A program made the position numbers and the translations under genes. Below, piece after piece: positions 15,054 to 23,564 of a stretch of DNA of 64,000 nucleotides. How positions within the stretch are numbered: the stretch's first letter is position 1; the number at the start of each line of letters is the position of its first letter. The DNA comes from Rhizobium sp. Q54 (GTDB taxonomy: Bacteria; Pseudomonadota; Alphaproteobacteria; Rhizobiales; Beijerinckiaceae): NCBI GenBank assembly GCA_945878875.1, contig CAMCUC010000002.1, forward strand, positions 1 to 64,000, in the 5' to 3' direction. The notes under the pieces were generated by a model. The model worked only from the letters and a program-made list of their open reading frames with translations, did not search any database and had not been told where the DNA came from.

Positions 15054-15838
15054 GCTTTTTCAGGCGCGGCGGCGGCGATCGGCGGCGCGTCCGTCATGCC
15101 CGCCAGCACCTCGGCCACATGGCGAACTTCAATTTTGGATCCATCGCGCGCAAGCTTGCCGGCCATGTTCATCAGGCACCCAAGATCGCCAGCCAGCAGC
15201 GTATGCGCGCCGCTGGCTTCAACGCACGCCGTCTTGGACGATACGATAGCGCCGGAAATATCGCTGTATTTGACGGCGAACGCGCCGCCAAAGCCGCAGC
15301 AGACGTCGCTGTCTTTCATCTCGCGCAATTGCAGGCCTGCTACGCTTGCAAGCAATGTGCGCGGCTGGTCGCGCACGTTCAGCTCGCGCAGCCCTGAGCA
15401 TGAATCGTGATAGGCGACAGCATACGGAAACGCCGCCTGTACCGATTGCACGCCCAGCACATCGACGAGAAAGCTCACCAGCTCATGGGTTTTAGCCGCA
15501 AACGCGCGAGAACGCGCGCTTAAAGCTGGATCGTCTTCGAACAATTCAGGATAATGGCGCGCCAGCATGCCCCCGCATGAGCCAGACGGCGCCACGACAT
15601 AATCGACGTTGGCGAACGCATCCATCACCTGCACGGCGATGGCGCGCGCATTTGCGCGGTCGCCGGAATTGAACGCAGGTTGCCCGCAACAGGTTTGCGA
15701 GGGCACGCTGACCACGCAGCCCGCATCCTCCAGCAATTTGACTGCAGCAAAGCCGATGCCGGGACGAAACAGATCGACCAGACAGGTGACGAGCAGGCCG
15801 ACGCGAATCTCTGGCCCGGCCTTGTTGTTGTCAGACAT
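15050..15838 (-). CDS. lutA: Lactate utilization protein A, CCG-domain Fe-S oxidoreductase subunit
   Basis: A 262-residue subunit of the L-lactate oxidation complex. It has two cysteine-rich CCG repeats, as in heterodisulfide reductase B and GlcF: CCGQPAFNSGDRANAR (about 50-65) with a downstream SGSCGGM, and HDSCSGLREL with DVCCGFGGAFAVKYSDIS. Together these bind Fe-S clusters. The ATG at 15838 has a strong GGGAGG site, which rules out longer frames. It heads the minus-strand operon and diverges from glcD, sharing a 208-base control region. Confidence 0.92.
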   Translation of the reverse strand: MSDNNKAGPEIRVGLLVTCLVDLFRPGIGFAAVKLLEDAGCVVSVPSQTCCGQPAFNSGDRANARAIAVQVMDAFANVDYVVAPSGSCGGMLARHYPELFEDDPALSARSRAFAAKTHELVSFLVDVLGVQSVQAAFPYAVAYHDSCSGLRELNVRDQPRTLLASVAGLQLREMKDSDVCCGFGGAFAVKYSDISGAIVSSKTACVEASGAHTLLAGDLGCLMNMAGKLARDGSKIEVRHVAEVLAGMTDAPPIAAAAPEKA

Positions 15839-15888
15839 CCGTCGCCTCCCTCGCGTGAAACAGCTTGCATCAAAACTTGATCCCAGTG

Positions 15889-15912
15889 TGCCTGCCTGCA
15901 GGCTGGCAGGCA
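15889..15912. promoter_or_regulatory. Inverted repeat in the lut/glc divergent promoter region
   Basis: TGCCTGCC (15889-15896) and GGCAGGCA (15905-15912) are perfect inverted arms with an 8-base spacer, 51 bases before lutA and 135 before glcD. Just beyond lie two copies of ATGAGCCAAA (15913-15922, 15929-15938) and two of AAGGTCCAAA (starting at 15921 and about 15953). These are good candidates for regulator binding; the regulator is not identified and is not encoded next to the operons. Confidence 0.5.
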
Positions 15913-16046
15913 ATGAGCCAAAGGTCCAAATGAGCCAAAACCTGCGCGCACGAAGGTCCAAAAGACGCACGAGCGGGACTTTGCGCGAAACCCGCGCGGC
16001 ATGTATGTTGGGCCCAAGCATGCTCAGCTGTGGCCGGGAGCGAAAA

Positions 16047-17498
16047 ATGAACGAGATTCTTTTTCCAACGCCTGATGGCGCCATCATGGATCGCCGCGAC
16101 GCCATCTTAAGCGAGCTGGCCGCCATCGCCTCGCCCGGCTGTCTCATCGTTTCCGAGGACGAGCGCCGCGCGTTCGAGACCGACGCCTTCACCGCCTATC
16201 GCCGCATGCCGCTGGCCGTGGTGCTGCCGCGCACAACGGAGGAGGTCAGCGCGCTGCTGGCCTATTGCAACAGAGCGGGCGTCAAGGTCGTGCCGCGCGG
16301 AGCTGGAACGTCGCTGGCGGGCGGGGCTATCCCGCAAGAAGATTCCATCGTTATCGGAATCTCGAAGCTCAACAAAATTCTCGACGTCAACCTGCCCGAC
16401 CGCACAATCCGCGTGCAGGCCGGGGTTACGAATCTCTCCGTCTCCGAGGCGGTTTCGCCAGACGGATTCTTTTATGCGCCCGACCCCTCCTCGCAACTCG
16501 CCTGCACGATTGCGGGCAATATCGCGATGAATTCCGGCGGCGCCCATTGCCTGAAATACGGCGTCACCACCAACAACGTTCTTGGCGCCAAGATCGTGCT
16601 CATCACCGGGGAGGTCATCGAGCTTGGCGGCGAGGCGTTCGACGCGCCGGGGCTTGATCTTTTGGGGCTGGTGGTTGGCTCGGAGGGCCAATTGGGCATT
16701 GTGACGGAGGCCACGTTACGCATCGTGCGAGCGGCGGAAGGCGCGCGCCCGGTGCTGTTTGGCTTTGACTCCAGCGAGGCGGCGGGCGCGTGCGTGGCCG
16801 CCATTATTGGCGCAGGCATCGTGCCGGTGGCGATGGAATTCATGGACCGGCCTGCGATTCAAATCTGCGAAGCCTACGCAAAAGCCGGCTATCCGCTCGA
16901 CGTTGAGGCGATGCTGATTATCGAGGTCGAGGGATCGGACGCGGAGATGGAGGCGGAGCTGGCGCGCATCGTCGATATCGCCCGCGCGCACAACGTCAGC
17001 GTGGTGCGTGAATCGCGCTCGGCGATGGAGGCGGCACTGATCTGGAAAGGCCGCAAATCCGCGTTCGGCGCCACGGGCCGCGTGGCCGACTACATTTGCA
17101 TGGACGGCACAGTGCCCACTGGCCAATTGTCCCACGTGCTCAAGCGCACGGGCGAAATCGTGGCGAGCTATGGCCTGCGCGTGGCCAACGTGTTCCATGC
17201 AGGCGATGGCAACATGCACCCGCTCATTCTCTACAACGTCAACGACCCCGCCGATCAGGCCAAAGCTGAGGCTGCGGGCATGGACATTTTGCGTCTTTGC
17301 GTTGAAGTCGGCGGCTGCCTCACGGGCGAGCATGGCGTTGGCATAGAGAAGCGCGACTTGATGCGTTGCCAGTTCAACGATGTCGATCTTGACCAGCAAA
17401 TGCGCGTGCGCGCAGCGTTTGATCCGCAATGGCTGCTGAACCCCGCCAAAGTGTTTCCGCTGGACGGACGGCTGGGCGCAGTTGAGAGCGCCGCATGA
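16047..17498 (+). CDS. glcD: Glycolate oxidase FAD-linked subunit
   Basis: A 483-residue FAD-dependent 2-hydroxyacid dehydrogenase that oxidises glycolate (and often D-lactate) with GlcE and GlcF. It has a PCMH-type FAD-binding domain (about 55-235) with the pyrophosphate loop VPRGAGTSLAGGAI, and a FAD-linked oxidase C-terminal domain (about 250-470) with HAGDGNMHPLI and GEHGVGIEKRD. ATG 16047 has GGGAG upstream, and the gene begins a plus-strand operon. The stop overlaps the glcE start (ATGA). Substrate preference between glycolate and D-lactate cannot be told from sequence. Confidence 0.93.
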   Translation: MNEILFPTPDGAIMDRRDAILSELAAIASPGCLIVSEDERRAFETDAFTAYRRMPLAVVLPRTTEEVSALLAYCNRAGVKVVPRGAGTSLAGGAIPQEDSIVIGISKLNKILDVNLPDRTIRVQAGVTNLSVSEAVSPDGFFYAPDPSSQLACTIAGNIAMNSGGAHCLKYGVTTNNVLGAKIVLITGEVIELGGEAFDAPGLDLLGLVVGSEGQLGIVTEATLRIVRAAEGARPVLFGFDSSEAAGACVAAIIGAGIVPVAMEFMDRPAIQICEAYAKAGYPLDVEAMLIIEVEGSDAEMEAELARIVDIARAHNVSVVRESRSAMEAALIWKGRKSAFGATGRVADYICMDGTVPTGQLSHVLKRTGEIVASYGLRVANVFHAGDGNMHPLILYNVNDPADQAKAEAAGMDILRLCVEVGGCLTGEHGVGIEKRDLMRCQFNDVDLDQQMRVRAAFDPQWLLNPAKVFPLDGRLGAVESAA

Positions 17499-18670
17499 TG
17501 CAGGTTTTGGCGCCTGAGACGGAAGCGCAGGCCTGCGAGGCGATCGCCAGCGCCCGCGCCGATAAACGAACGCTGGAAATTGTCGGCGGTGGCACGCGCT
17601 CAGGGCTCGGGCGCCCGGTGAACGCCGATTGCGTTCTCTCGACGCAAAGCCTGCGCGGAATCACGCTTTACGAGCCCGCAGAACTTGTGGTGAGCGCATG
17701 GGCGGGCACGCCTCTGCGCGAGATTGAGGCTCTGCTGGCGGGCAAACAGCAAGTTCTCCCCTTCGAGCCTATGGACCATCGCGCAATTTATGGCACTGAC
17801 GGCGATCCGACGATTGGCGCGCTGGCGGCGTGCAACATTTCCGGTCCGCGCCGCGTGCGTTCGGGCGCCGCGCGCGATTCGCTTATCGGGTTGCGCTTCG
17901 TAAACGGGCGCGGGGAAGCAGTGAAAAGCGGCGGCCGCGTCATGAAAAACGTCACCGGGCTTGATCTCGTCAAGCTCTCGTGCGGCGCGCATGGCACGCT
18001 TGGCCTACTCACGGAAGTCACGTTCAAGCTGTCGCCGGCGTCGCGCGGCAGCGGCACGCTTGTCATTGAGGGGCTGGACGATGCGCGCGCCATCGCCGCC
18101 ATGTCGATGGCGCTGGGGTCTCCGTTTGAGGTGAGCGCTGCGGCCCATGTCCCCTCGCAGCAGCGCACGTTGCTGCGCATCGAGCAGGCGCCGGACTCGC
18201 TGGCCTATCGGCTGGAGGCTTTGACCGGACTCGCCAAGCCATTTGGCCACGCGCGCAAGCTGTCTGACCCCGATGCGCATGAGGCTTGGGCGGGCATGCG
18301 CGACGTAGCGCCGCTGGCTGATTCAAAAGCGCACGCGCTATGGCGAATTTCCATTGCGCCCAGCCGTGCAGCCGCTTTTGTCGCCGACATGGCCACACAA
18401 AATATCGCGCAAGATTATTTTTACGATTGGGGCGGCGGGCTCATATGGCTCACAAGCGGGCTTGACGCGGGCCAGGCTGCAACACTGCAAGCCGCCGTAG
18501 CAAAAGCAAAAGGGCACGCGACGCTGGTGCGCGCAAGCGACGAGGCGCGCGCGCAATTGCATGTATTCCAGCCGCAGCCGCAAGCGATGATGGATTTGAG
18601 CGGTCGCGTTAAGGCGAGCATGGACCCTGACGGGATTCTCAATCCCGGCCGCATGTACGCAGGCGTTTAG
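17495..18670 (+). CDS. glcE: Glycolate oxidase subunit GlcE
   Basis: A 391-residue FAD-binding subunit with a PCMH-type domain in the first 170 residues (EIVGGGTRSGLGRPV, and later GRVMKNVTGLDLVKLSCGAHGTLG in two parts: GRVMKNVTGLDLVKL, SCGAHGTLGLL). It lacks the full C-terminal oxidase domain of GlcD, as usual for GlcE. It overlaps glcD by four bases and lies 9 bases before glcF, and is needed for the GlcDEF complex that passes electrons to the quinone pool. Confidence 0.93.
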   Translation: MMQVLAPETEAQACEAIASARADKRTLEIVGGGTRSGLGRPVNADCVLSTQSLRGITLYEPAELVVSAWAGTPLREIEALLAGKQQVLPFEPMDHRAIYGTDGDPTIGALAACNISGPRRVRSGAARDSLIGLRFVNGRGEAVKSGGRVMKNVTGLDLVKLSCGAHGTLGLLTEVTFKLSPASRGSGTLVIEGLDDARAIAAMSMALGSPFEVSAAAHVPSQQRTLLRIEQAPDSLAYRLEALTGLAKPFGHARKLSDPDAHEAWAGMRDVAPLADSKAHALWRISIAPSRAAAFVADMATQNIAQDYFYDWGGGLIWLTSGLDAGQAATLQAAVAKAKGHATLVRASDEARAQLHVFQPQPQAMMDLSGRVKASMDPDGILNPGRMYAGV

Positions 18671-18679
18671 GAGCAGGCG

Positions 18680-19993
18680 ATGCAAACCAGTTTCTCGGAC
18701 GCGCAACTTGCCGATCCGCACTTGCGGGAATCGGAAAAGATCCTGCGCACCTGCGTCCATTGCGGTTTTTGCACCGCGACGTGCCCGACCTATCTGCTGC
18801 TGGGCGACGAACTGGATTCGCCGCGCGGGCGCATTTATCTCATCAAGGACATGCTGGAGAACGGCAAGCCCGCCACCAAAGAAGTCGTCACCCACATCGA
18901 CCGTTGCCTGTCGTGCCTGTCCTGCATGACGACGTGCCCGTCGGGCGTGCATTACATGCATCTGGTGGACCATGCGCGCGCCCACATTGAGCAGACCTAT
19001 GATCGCTCATGGAGCGACAGACTGATGCGCGCATTGCTCGCCAATGTGCTGCCCTATCAAAACCGGTTCCGGCTGGCGCTGTTGGGCGCCTGGTTCGCGC
19101 GGCCCTTGCGCGGCGTCTTCGCGCGCATTCCGCAAATCGGCCCGCGTATTGCGGCGATGCTGGGTCTGGCGCCTGTGAAATTTGCCGTCCGTGAACCAAA
19201 TACCCCTGCGCCGCAAGGCTCTTCTTCACGCAAGCGCGTGGCGATGCTGGAGGGTTGCGCCCAGCCGGTGCTGCGCCCCTCGATCAATGCGGCGACGCGC
19301 CGCGTGCTGGCGCGCGCTGACATCGACGTGATAGCAGCGCCCGGCGAAGGATGCTGCGGCGCGCTTGTTCACCACATGGGACGCGAGGCCGATGCGCTGG
19401 CGTTCGCGCGCCGTAACGTCGATGCGTGGACCCGGCTGATGGACGATGGCAAGCTCGACGCCATTCTCGTCACCGCGTCAGGCTGCGGCACCACGATCAA
19501 GGATTACGGCTTTATGCTGCGCGAGGATAAAGCCTATGCGGAAAAAGCCGCCCGCGTTTCGGCGGCGGCAAAAGACGTCAGCGAATATCTGGCCGGTCTC
19601 GAGCTGCCGGCCATTGCGCGCGCGCAAAAGTTGGTCGTCGCCTATCATTCCGCCTGCTCGATGCAACACGGCCAGCAAATCCGCGACGAGCCCAAAAAGC
19701 TGCTGCGTGCAGCCGGTTTTGAGGTGCGCGACGTGCCGGAGGGCCACATCTGCTGCGGCTCGGCGGGCGTCTACAACATCATGCAGCCCGAGATCGCGGG
19801 CCAGCTGAAGGCGCGCAAGCTCGCCAACATCGCCCGCACAAAACCAGACGTGATCGCCACCGGCAACATCGGCTGCATCACACATCTTGCGGGCGGATCG
19901 AACGCGCCCATCCTCCACACGGTGGAGCTGATCGACTGGGCGCAGGGCGGCCCCTGCCCGCCCGCGCTTGAAGGCGCTGGATTTCCGGACTGA
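18680..19993 (+). CDS. glcF: Glycolate oxidase iron-sulfur subunit
   Basis: A 437-residue Fe-S subunit. Two [4Fe-4S] ferredoxin motifs lie in the first 100 residues (CVHCGFCTATCP, CLSCLSCMTTCPSG), followed by two CCG domains (GEGCCGALVHHMGRE; HICCGSAGVYNIMQPE). It takes electrons from the GlcD/GlcE flavins. Family length is about 410-440, so the gene is complete. The H1-like/GNAT fusion begins 53 bases downstream on the same strand and may be co-transcribed, since I see no terminator between them. Confidence 0.93.
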   Translation: MQTSFSDAQLADPHLRESEKILRTCVHCGFCTATCPTYLLLGDELDSPRGRIYLIKDMLENGKPATKEVVTHIDRCLSCLSCMTTCPSGVHYMHLVDHARAHIEQTYDRSWSDRLMRALLANVLPYQNRFRLALLGAWFARPLRGVFARIPQIGPRIAAMLGLAPVKFAVREPNTPAPQGSSSRKRVAMLEGCAQPVLRPSINAATRRVLARADIDVIAAPGEGCCGALVHHMGREADALAFARRNVDAWTRLMDDGKLDAILVTASGCGTTIKDYGFMLREDKAYAEKAARVSAAAKDVSEYLAGLELPAIARAQKLVVAYHSACSMQHGQQIRDEPKKLLRAAGFEVRDVPEGHICCGSAGVYNIMQPEIAGQLKARKLANIARTKPDVIATGNIGCITHLAGGSNAPILHTVELIDWAQGGPCPPALEGAGFPD

Positions 19994-20046
19994 TCTGTGG
20001 CGTTCTGGCCGCGCAACATCGGGCGGCGGCCCCGGAGGATTTAGAC

Positions 20047-21420
20047 ATGGCGCGGAAGACAATCAGCAAGGCTGCAGAACAGAGCGGCAAAGACGGCAAA
20101 AAAGCAGAAAAAGCTTCAGCCAGGAAAGACAAGAAGGCAGCGAGAAAGGCTGAGAAGAAGGCTGAAAAGAAAGCTGATAAAAAAGCTGATAAAAAAGCTG
20201 GAAAAGCCGCGCTCAGCAAGGGTGACAAAAAAGCCGACAAGAAAGCTGCCAAGAAAGACAGCAAGAAGACCGTGAAACTGGCATCGAAAAAGGCTGTTGG
20301 CAAAGCGGTGAAAGCCGACAAGGCGGCAGCCGGAAAAGTAGCCAAGGAAGCTGTCAAAAAGGCAACCAAGAAAACTAGCAAGAAAGCTGCCGCTCCAAAA
20401 TCTTCCAAAACGCCATCGGCAAAGGCGGTCATCAAAAAGGCGAGCGTAAAGAAGGCGGCCAAAAAGGCGGGCGCAAAAGTGTCCAAGACGGCCGCCAAAG
20501 CAACGGTTACCAAGAAAACCATCGCCAAAAAGGCTCTTGCGCCCGCTTTGCCTGCCGCCTCACGGCGCGCTGCGGCCTCGCGCAGCGCCTCCAACCGCCG
20601 CGCAACCGCTCGCAAACCCGAGAGCCGCGAAGCCCTCGTCAAGCGCACGCTGGCCGAGGCTGGCAAAAGCGCGCCTGCCCGCAAGTCGGCAAAAGTCGCC
20701 AAAAGCGTCAAGCAGCCCGGCGCAGCCCGAACGGCCCCCAAAGGCGCGTTGCCAAAGACCGCGCGCAGCCGCATCGGCGCCCGCGCCAGCAAGAAGGCCG
20801 CCTCCCCGGTTCAGGCCAACGCCCGCACCCCGGTTTCGCAGGCCACCGCAGCGCACGCGGCGCCGAAATCTTCACGAAAGGCGCCCCGCAAAGCGCCCTT
20901 CCGGATGCAGGCGCTGGGCGTTCGCGACGAACACGCGACCGATCAGCCACGGATCGAATTGCTGTTGAGCGGCCCGGCTGGCGCCAGCGAACCCGCGCTT
21001 TATTCGCGCCTTTCTGTTGAAGGGCTCGCGCAGATGCGGGCGGGCGAGCATGTGGCTTTGGCGCTTGTGGCCGAACACGATGGCGCGCTTGTGGCCCACG
21101 CCGTGTTCGTGCGGCTTGCGGCCGTCGCCGACGGCGCAGACGCCTCAGCCGTTGTGCTGGCGAGCCTCGTTGTAGATGAGTCGCTGAAGGCGCAGGGCGT
21201 TGACGAGCGCCTGCTGGCAGCCGGGCTCGAATCAGCCCGCGCCGCCGGCGTGCGCCTCGCGTTCGCGCTGGGAGACGTGGATTTCCTGGGCCGATTCGGC
21301 TTCTCGGTTGAGACCGGAGCGCGCTTTGACTCGCCGTTCAGTGGCGCTCTGCTCGGTCTCGTGCTCGACGACGAATGGGATCCGGAATTGGGGGCGGTGG
21401 AGTTTCCGGGCGGGGAATAG
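20047..21420 (+). CDS. Histone H1-like Lys/Ala-rich tail fused to a GNAT-like domain
   Basis: A 457-residue two-part protein. Residues 1-165 are almost only Lys, Ala, Asp, Glu, Ser and Thr in degenerate KKADKKA/KKAAKKA repeats, like eukaryotic H1 tails, AlgP and chlamydial Hc proteins. Residues 165-285 are Arg/Ala/Ser/Pro-rich, also basic and disordered. Residues 300-450 resemble YhbS-type N-acetyltransferases: LALVAEHDGALVAHAVF, VVLASLVVDESLKAQGVDER, then AFALGDVDFLGRFGFSVETG. The acetyl-CoA loop is degenerate (KAQGVDERL where RxxGxG/A is usual), so activity is uncertain. The tail predicts DNA or RNA binding. CGGAGGATTTAGAC precedes the ATG, and a terminator follows. Confidence 0.85.
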   Translation: MARKTISKAAEQSGKDGKKAEKASARKDKKAARKAEKKAEKKADKKADKKAGKAALSKGDKKADKKAAKKDSKKTVKLASKKAVGKAVKADKAAAGKVAKEAVKKATKKTSKKAAAPKSSKTPSAKAVIKKASVKKAAKKAGAKVSKTAAKATVTKKTIAKKALAPALPAASRRAAASRSASNRRATARKPESREALVKRTLAEAGKSAPARKSAKVAKSVKQPGAARTAPKGALPKTARSRIGARASKKAASPVQANARTPVSQATAAHAAPKSSRKAPRKAPFRMQALGVRDEHATDQPRIELLLSGPAGASEPALYSRLSVEGLAQMRAGEHVALALVAEHDGALVAHAVFVRLAAVADGADASAVVLASLVVDESLKAQGVDERLLAAGLESARAAGVRLAFALGDVDFLGRFGFSVETGARFDSPFSGALLGLVLDDEWDPELGAVEFPGGE

Positions 21421-21443
21421 AGATTGACGAGTAGCGAATAGAA

Positions 21444-21497
21444 ACCCCTCATCCGTCGCGCCTTGAGTCAGCAAGGAGCGGATGAGGGGTATTTTTC
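21444..21497 (+). terminator. Rho-independent terminator after the H1-like/GNAT gene
   Basis: ACCCCTCATCCG (21444-21455) pairs perfectly with CGGATGAGGGGT (21479-21490), with a 23-base loop, followed by ATTTTTC. It lies 24 bases after the stop. Confidence 0.85.
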
Positions 21498-21639
21498 TAC
21501 TGCCTGCTCCCCATTCCCACCTGTTGCAAAAAAGCCACCAGCCTTCCCAATGTTCTGATAAGCATTAGTGTTTGCACAAAGACTGAGCAATTGCACAATG
21601 CTTCTCCTTGCCGCCAAGTTGCCTGTGGGGATTGATGTC

Positions 21640-21663
21640 GTCAGCAATTTAGTGCTGACGGAG
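21640..21663 (+). promoter_or_regulatory. Hairpin abutting the ribosome site of the TorF-type porin
   Basis: GTCAGCA (21640-21646) and TGCTGAC (21653-21659) pair perfectly around ATTTAG, and the GGAG ribosome site (21660-21663) follows at once, 7 bases before the ATG. A stem this close can affect initiation or protect the mRNA 5' end. Upstream, TTGCACAA occurs twice (21572-21579 and 21591-21598). Function is inferred from position only. Confidence 0.45.
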
Positions 21664-21670
21664 CAAATCA

Positions 21671-22477
21671 ATGAACAAGTTCACGACGGCGGTTCTCGCC
21701 ACTATTGCCCTGACTGGCCCCGCCGCTGCGGCTGATCTTCTCTCGAAGAAGTCTCCCCCGGCGCCCGTTATGGCCGTATCCCCGTGGGATTTCGCCGCTG
21801 GCGGCAAGCTGATGAGCGATTATAACTTCCGCGGAATCTCGCAGTCGGATCGCAATCCCTCGACGACCGCTTACGGCGAAGTGCGCTATAATTTCAGCGA
21901 CAATTACCAGATGTACGCTGGCGCCCAGGGCTACAGCGTCAAGCTGCCGACCTCGCCCTCCATGGAGCTGGACCTGTTTGCGGGCGTTCGCCCCGTCTAC
22001 GGCGCGCTGTCTTTCGACATTGGCGTGATGCAATACGTCTACCCGGGCGAGAGCAAGACTGTTGCGCCCTTCAATACCGACATGACGGAAGTTTACGGCA
22101 AGGCGTCCTACGCCATCAACGACATGTTCACGGTCGGCGCGAACCTGTTCTACACCCCCGATTGGCTGGGCACAGGCTCCACCGGCACCTACGCATCAGC
22201 CACCGCCAAGGTGACCCTGCCCCATAATTTCGCACTCTCGGGCGAAGTCGGCCAGTACTGGCTGGGCAAGGCGAACACCGGCTTCTCCACCTATGATTAC
22301 ACCTACTGGAACGCTGGCGCGTCCTACACCTACAAGCTCGCCACGCTAGACCTGCGCTACCACGACACGACCCTCACCAAGACCGAGTGCGCAAACATGG
22401 CGGGCAACCGCAAGTGGTGCGGTCAGGCCTACATCGCCACGCTGTCGTTCGACATCACCGGCAAGGACATCAAGTAA
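21671..22477 (+). CDS. TorF-family putative outer-membrane porin
   Basis: A 268-residue outer-membrane beta-barrel of the TorF/Gcw_chp family (TIGR02001). A signal peptide (KFTTAVLATIALTGPAAA, cut near AAA-DLL) is followed by alternating beta strands such as GGKLMSDYNFRGISQSDRNP, the family's opening motif, and ends in a strand, AYIATLSFDITG. Members are thought to be small diffusion channels, but function is mostly inferred. Flanking terminators on both sides make it a single-gene unit. Two Cys (TECANMAGNRKWCG) could form a loop disulfide. Confidence 0.87.
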   Translation: MNKFTTAVLATIALTGPAAAADLLSKKSPPAPVMAVSPWDFAAGGKLMSDYNFRGISQSDRNPSTTAYGEVRYNFSDNYQMYAGAQGYSVKLPTSPSMELDLFAGVRPVYGALSFDIGVMQYVYPGESKTVAPFNTDMTEVYGKASYAINDMFTVGANLFYTPDWLGTGSTGTYASATAKVTLPHNFALSGEVGQYWLGKANTGFSTYDYTYWNAGASYTYKLATLDLRYHDTTLTKTECANMAGNRKWCGQAYIATLSFDITGKDIK

Positions 22478-22487
22478 TCGGGGAGCG

Positions 22488-22569
22488 TCAGGCCGGGCTC
22501 AACGTCCCGGCCTGATCTTTGCGCGCTTGAAATTTGAAACCGCGTCGCCTCCCAGCGGCGCGTTTTTTT
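22488..22569 (+). terminator. Tandem terminators after the porin gene
   Basis: First hairpin: CAGGCCGGG (22489-22497) with CCCGGCCTG (22506-22514), then TCTTT. Second hairpin: CGCGTCGC (22541-22548) with GCGGCGCG (22555-22562), one G.U pair, followed by seven T. The second has the classical intrinsic terminator form, so the pair should stop plus-strand transcription tightly. Confidence 0.8.
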
Positions 22570-22587
22570 ATGCGCAGACGCAAATGG

Positions 22588-22619
22588 AAAAGCCGCCCGG
22601 CCTTGCGGCCGAACGGCTT
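22588..22619 (-). terminator. Terminator of the L,D-transpeptidase gene
   Basis: On the minus strand AAGCCG and CGGCTT (22614-22619 and 22590-22595) enclose a second GGCC/GGCC stem and are followed by TT. It lies 54 bases beyond the L,D-transpeptidase stop, facing the porin terminators. Confidence 0.7.
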
Positions 22620-22672
22620 CCCCCTGTCCGCTCTGTCGAGCAGCCCCGGCCTGCGCCGGGGGATATGAAACT

Positions 22673-23449
22673 TCAGATCACAACCACTTTGGCGCCGGTG
22701 CGCACGCGGCTGTAAAGATCTTCCACGTCCTCATTCATCAGGCGGATGCAGCCTGAGGAGACATTCTGGCCAATCGTCCACGGCTCGTTGGTGCCATGAA
22801 TGCGATAGAGCGAGGAGCCCAGATAGAGCGCACGGGCGCCCAGCGGATTTTCCGGCCCGCCCTTCATAAAGCGTGGCAGATCGGGGCGGCGCTTCAGCAT
22901 TTCAGCCGGGGGTGTCCAATCAGGCCATTCCGCCTTGCGGGTGACGTGTTTCACGCCCGCCCATTCAAAGCCGGGACGGCCAACGCCGATGCCATAGCGA
23001 ATCGCGCGCCCGCCCGGCTGCACCAGATAGAGAAAACGCTGCGGCGTATTGATGACGATAGTGCCGGGCTTATGCGGGCCGTGATAGGGCACCTCAGCGC
23101 GCGCGAAAGCCGGATCGATTTCGCGCGACAGATCAACCGCGTTGGCCCCGACCGCATTGGCTGGCGCATAAGCCATCTGCTGACGGGCTTGCGGTGGCGC
23201 AAAATGCGCTTGCGGCGCAGGCGCAAACGCAGGCTGGGGCTGATTGTAGCGGGCGCCGGAGCCGTAGTTTCCCGTCCATCGCGAGACCGGCGCAACGCGC
23301 TCCTGGCCGGGCTGGCCGACAACAGATAGCCCGTGCAAGACATAAGGCTCGGCGCGCAGCGGACTGGCTGCGAGGCTTGCTAAAACAGCGGTCGCGGGGA
23401 AAACGACGCGAGATAAAACCAGAGGCGAAACCAACGAACGCAAAAACAT
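22673..23449 (-). CDS. L,D-transpeptidase, YkuD domain
   Basis: A 258-residue exported enzyme that makes 3-3 peptidoglycan crosslinks or attaches proteins to peptidoglycan. A signal sequence or anchor (VVFPATAVLASLAASPLRA) is followed by a Pro/Ala/Gln-rich linker (to about residue 110) and the catalytic YkuD domain, with HGTNEPWTIGQNVSSGCIRL containing the active-site His and Cys and ending NEDVEDLYSRV. The start is ambiguous: ATG at 23449 sits 9 bases after GGAG, while ATG at 23455 sits only 3 bases after it. Hyphomicrobiales carry many paralogues, so no gene symbol is given. Confidence 0.9.
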   Translation of the reverse strand: MFLRSLVSPLVLSRVVFPATAVLASLAASPLRAEPYVLHGLSVVGQPGQERVAPVSRWTGNYGSGARYNQPQPAFAPAPQAHFAPPQARQQMAYAPANAVGANAVDLSREIDPAFARAEVPYHGPHKPGTIVINTPQRFLYLVQPGGRAIRYGIGVGRPGFEWAGVKHVTRKAEWPDWTPPAEMLKRRPDLPRFMKGGPENPLGARALYLGSSLYRIHGTNEPWTIGQNVSSGCIRLMNEDVEDLYSRVRTGAKVVVI

Positions 23450-23564
23450 ACGCATAAACTCCAAACCTCGCCGCTCCGGGCTGAGCAGCGCTGCGGGGAC
23501 AATTTGATAATAGCGTAAATGCGGAGCATTTTAAGCAAAGCCCAAGTTAATGGTTAGCTTTTGC

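Noticed and set aside
19878-20792. A 304-residue minus-strand frame rich in Phe, Leu and Ala that looks like a membrane protein
   Set aside because: It is the antisense reading of the AAA/AAG/GCN-rich H1-like repeats, which automatically gives Phe/Leu/Ala; the plus-strand gene has the ribosome site and domain.
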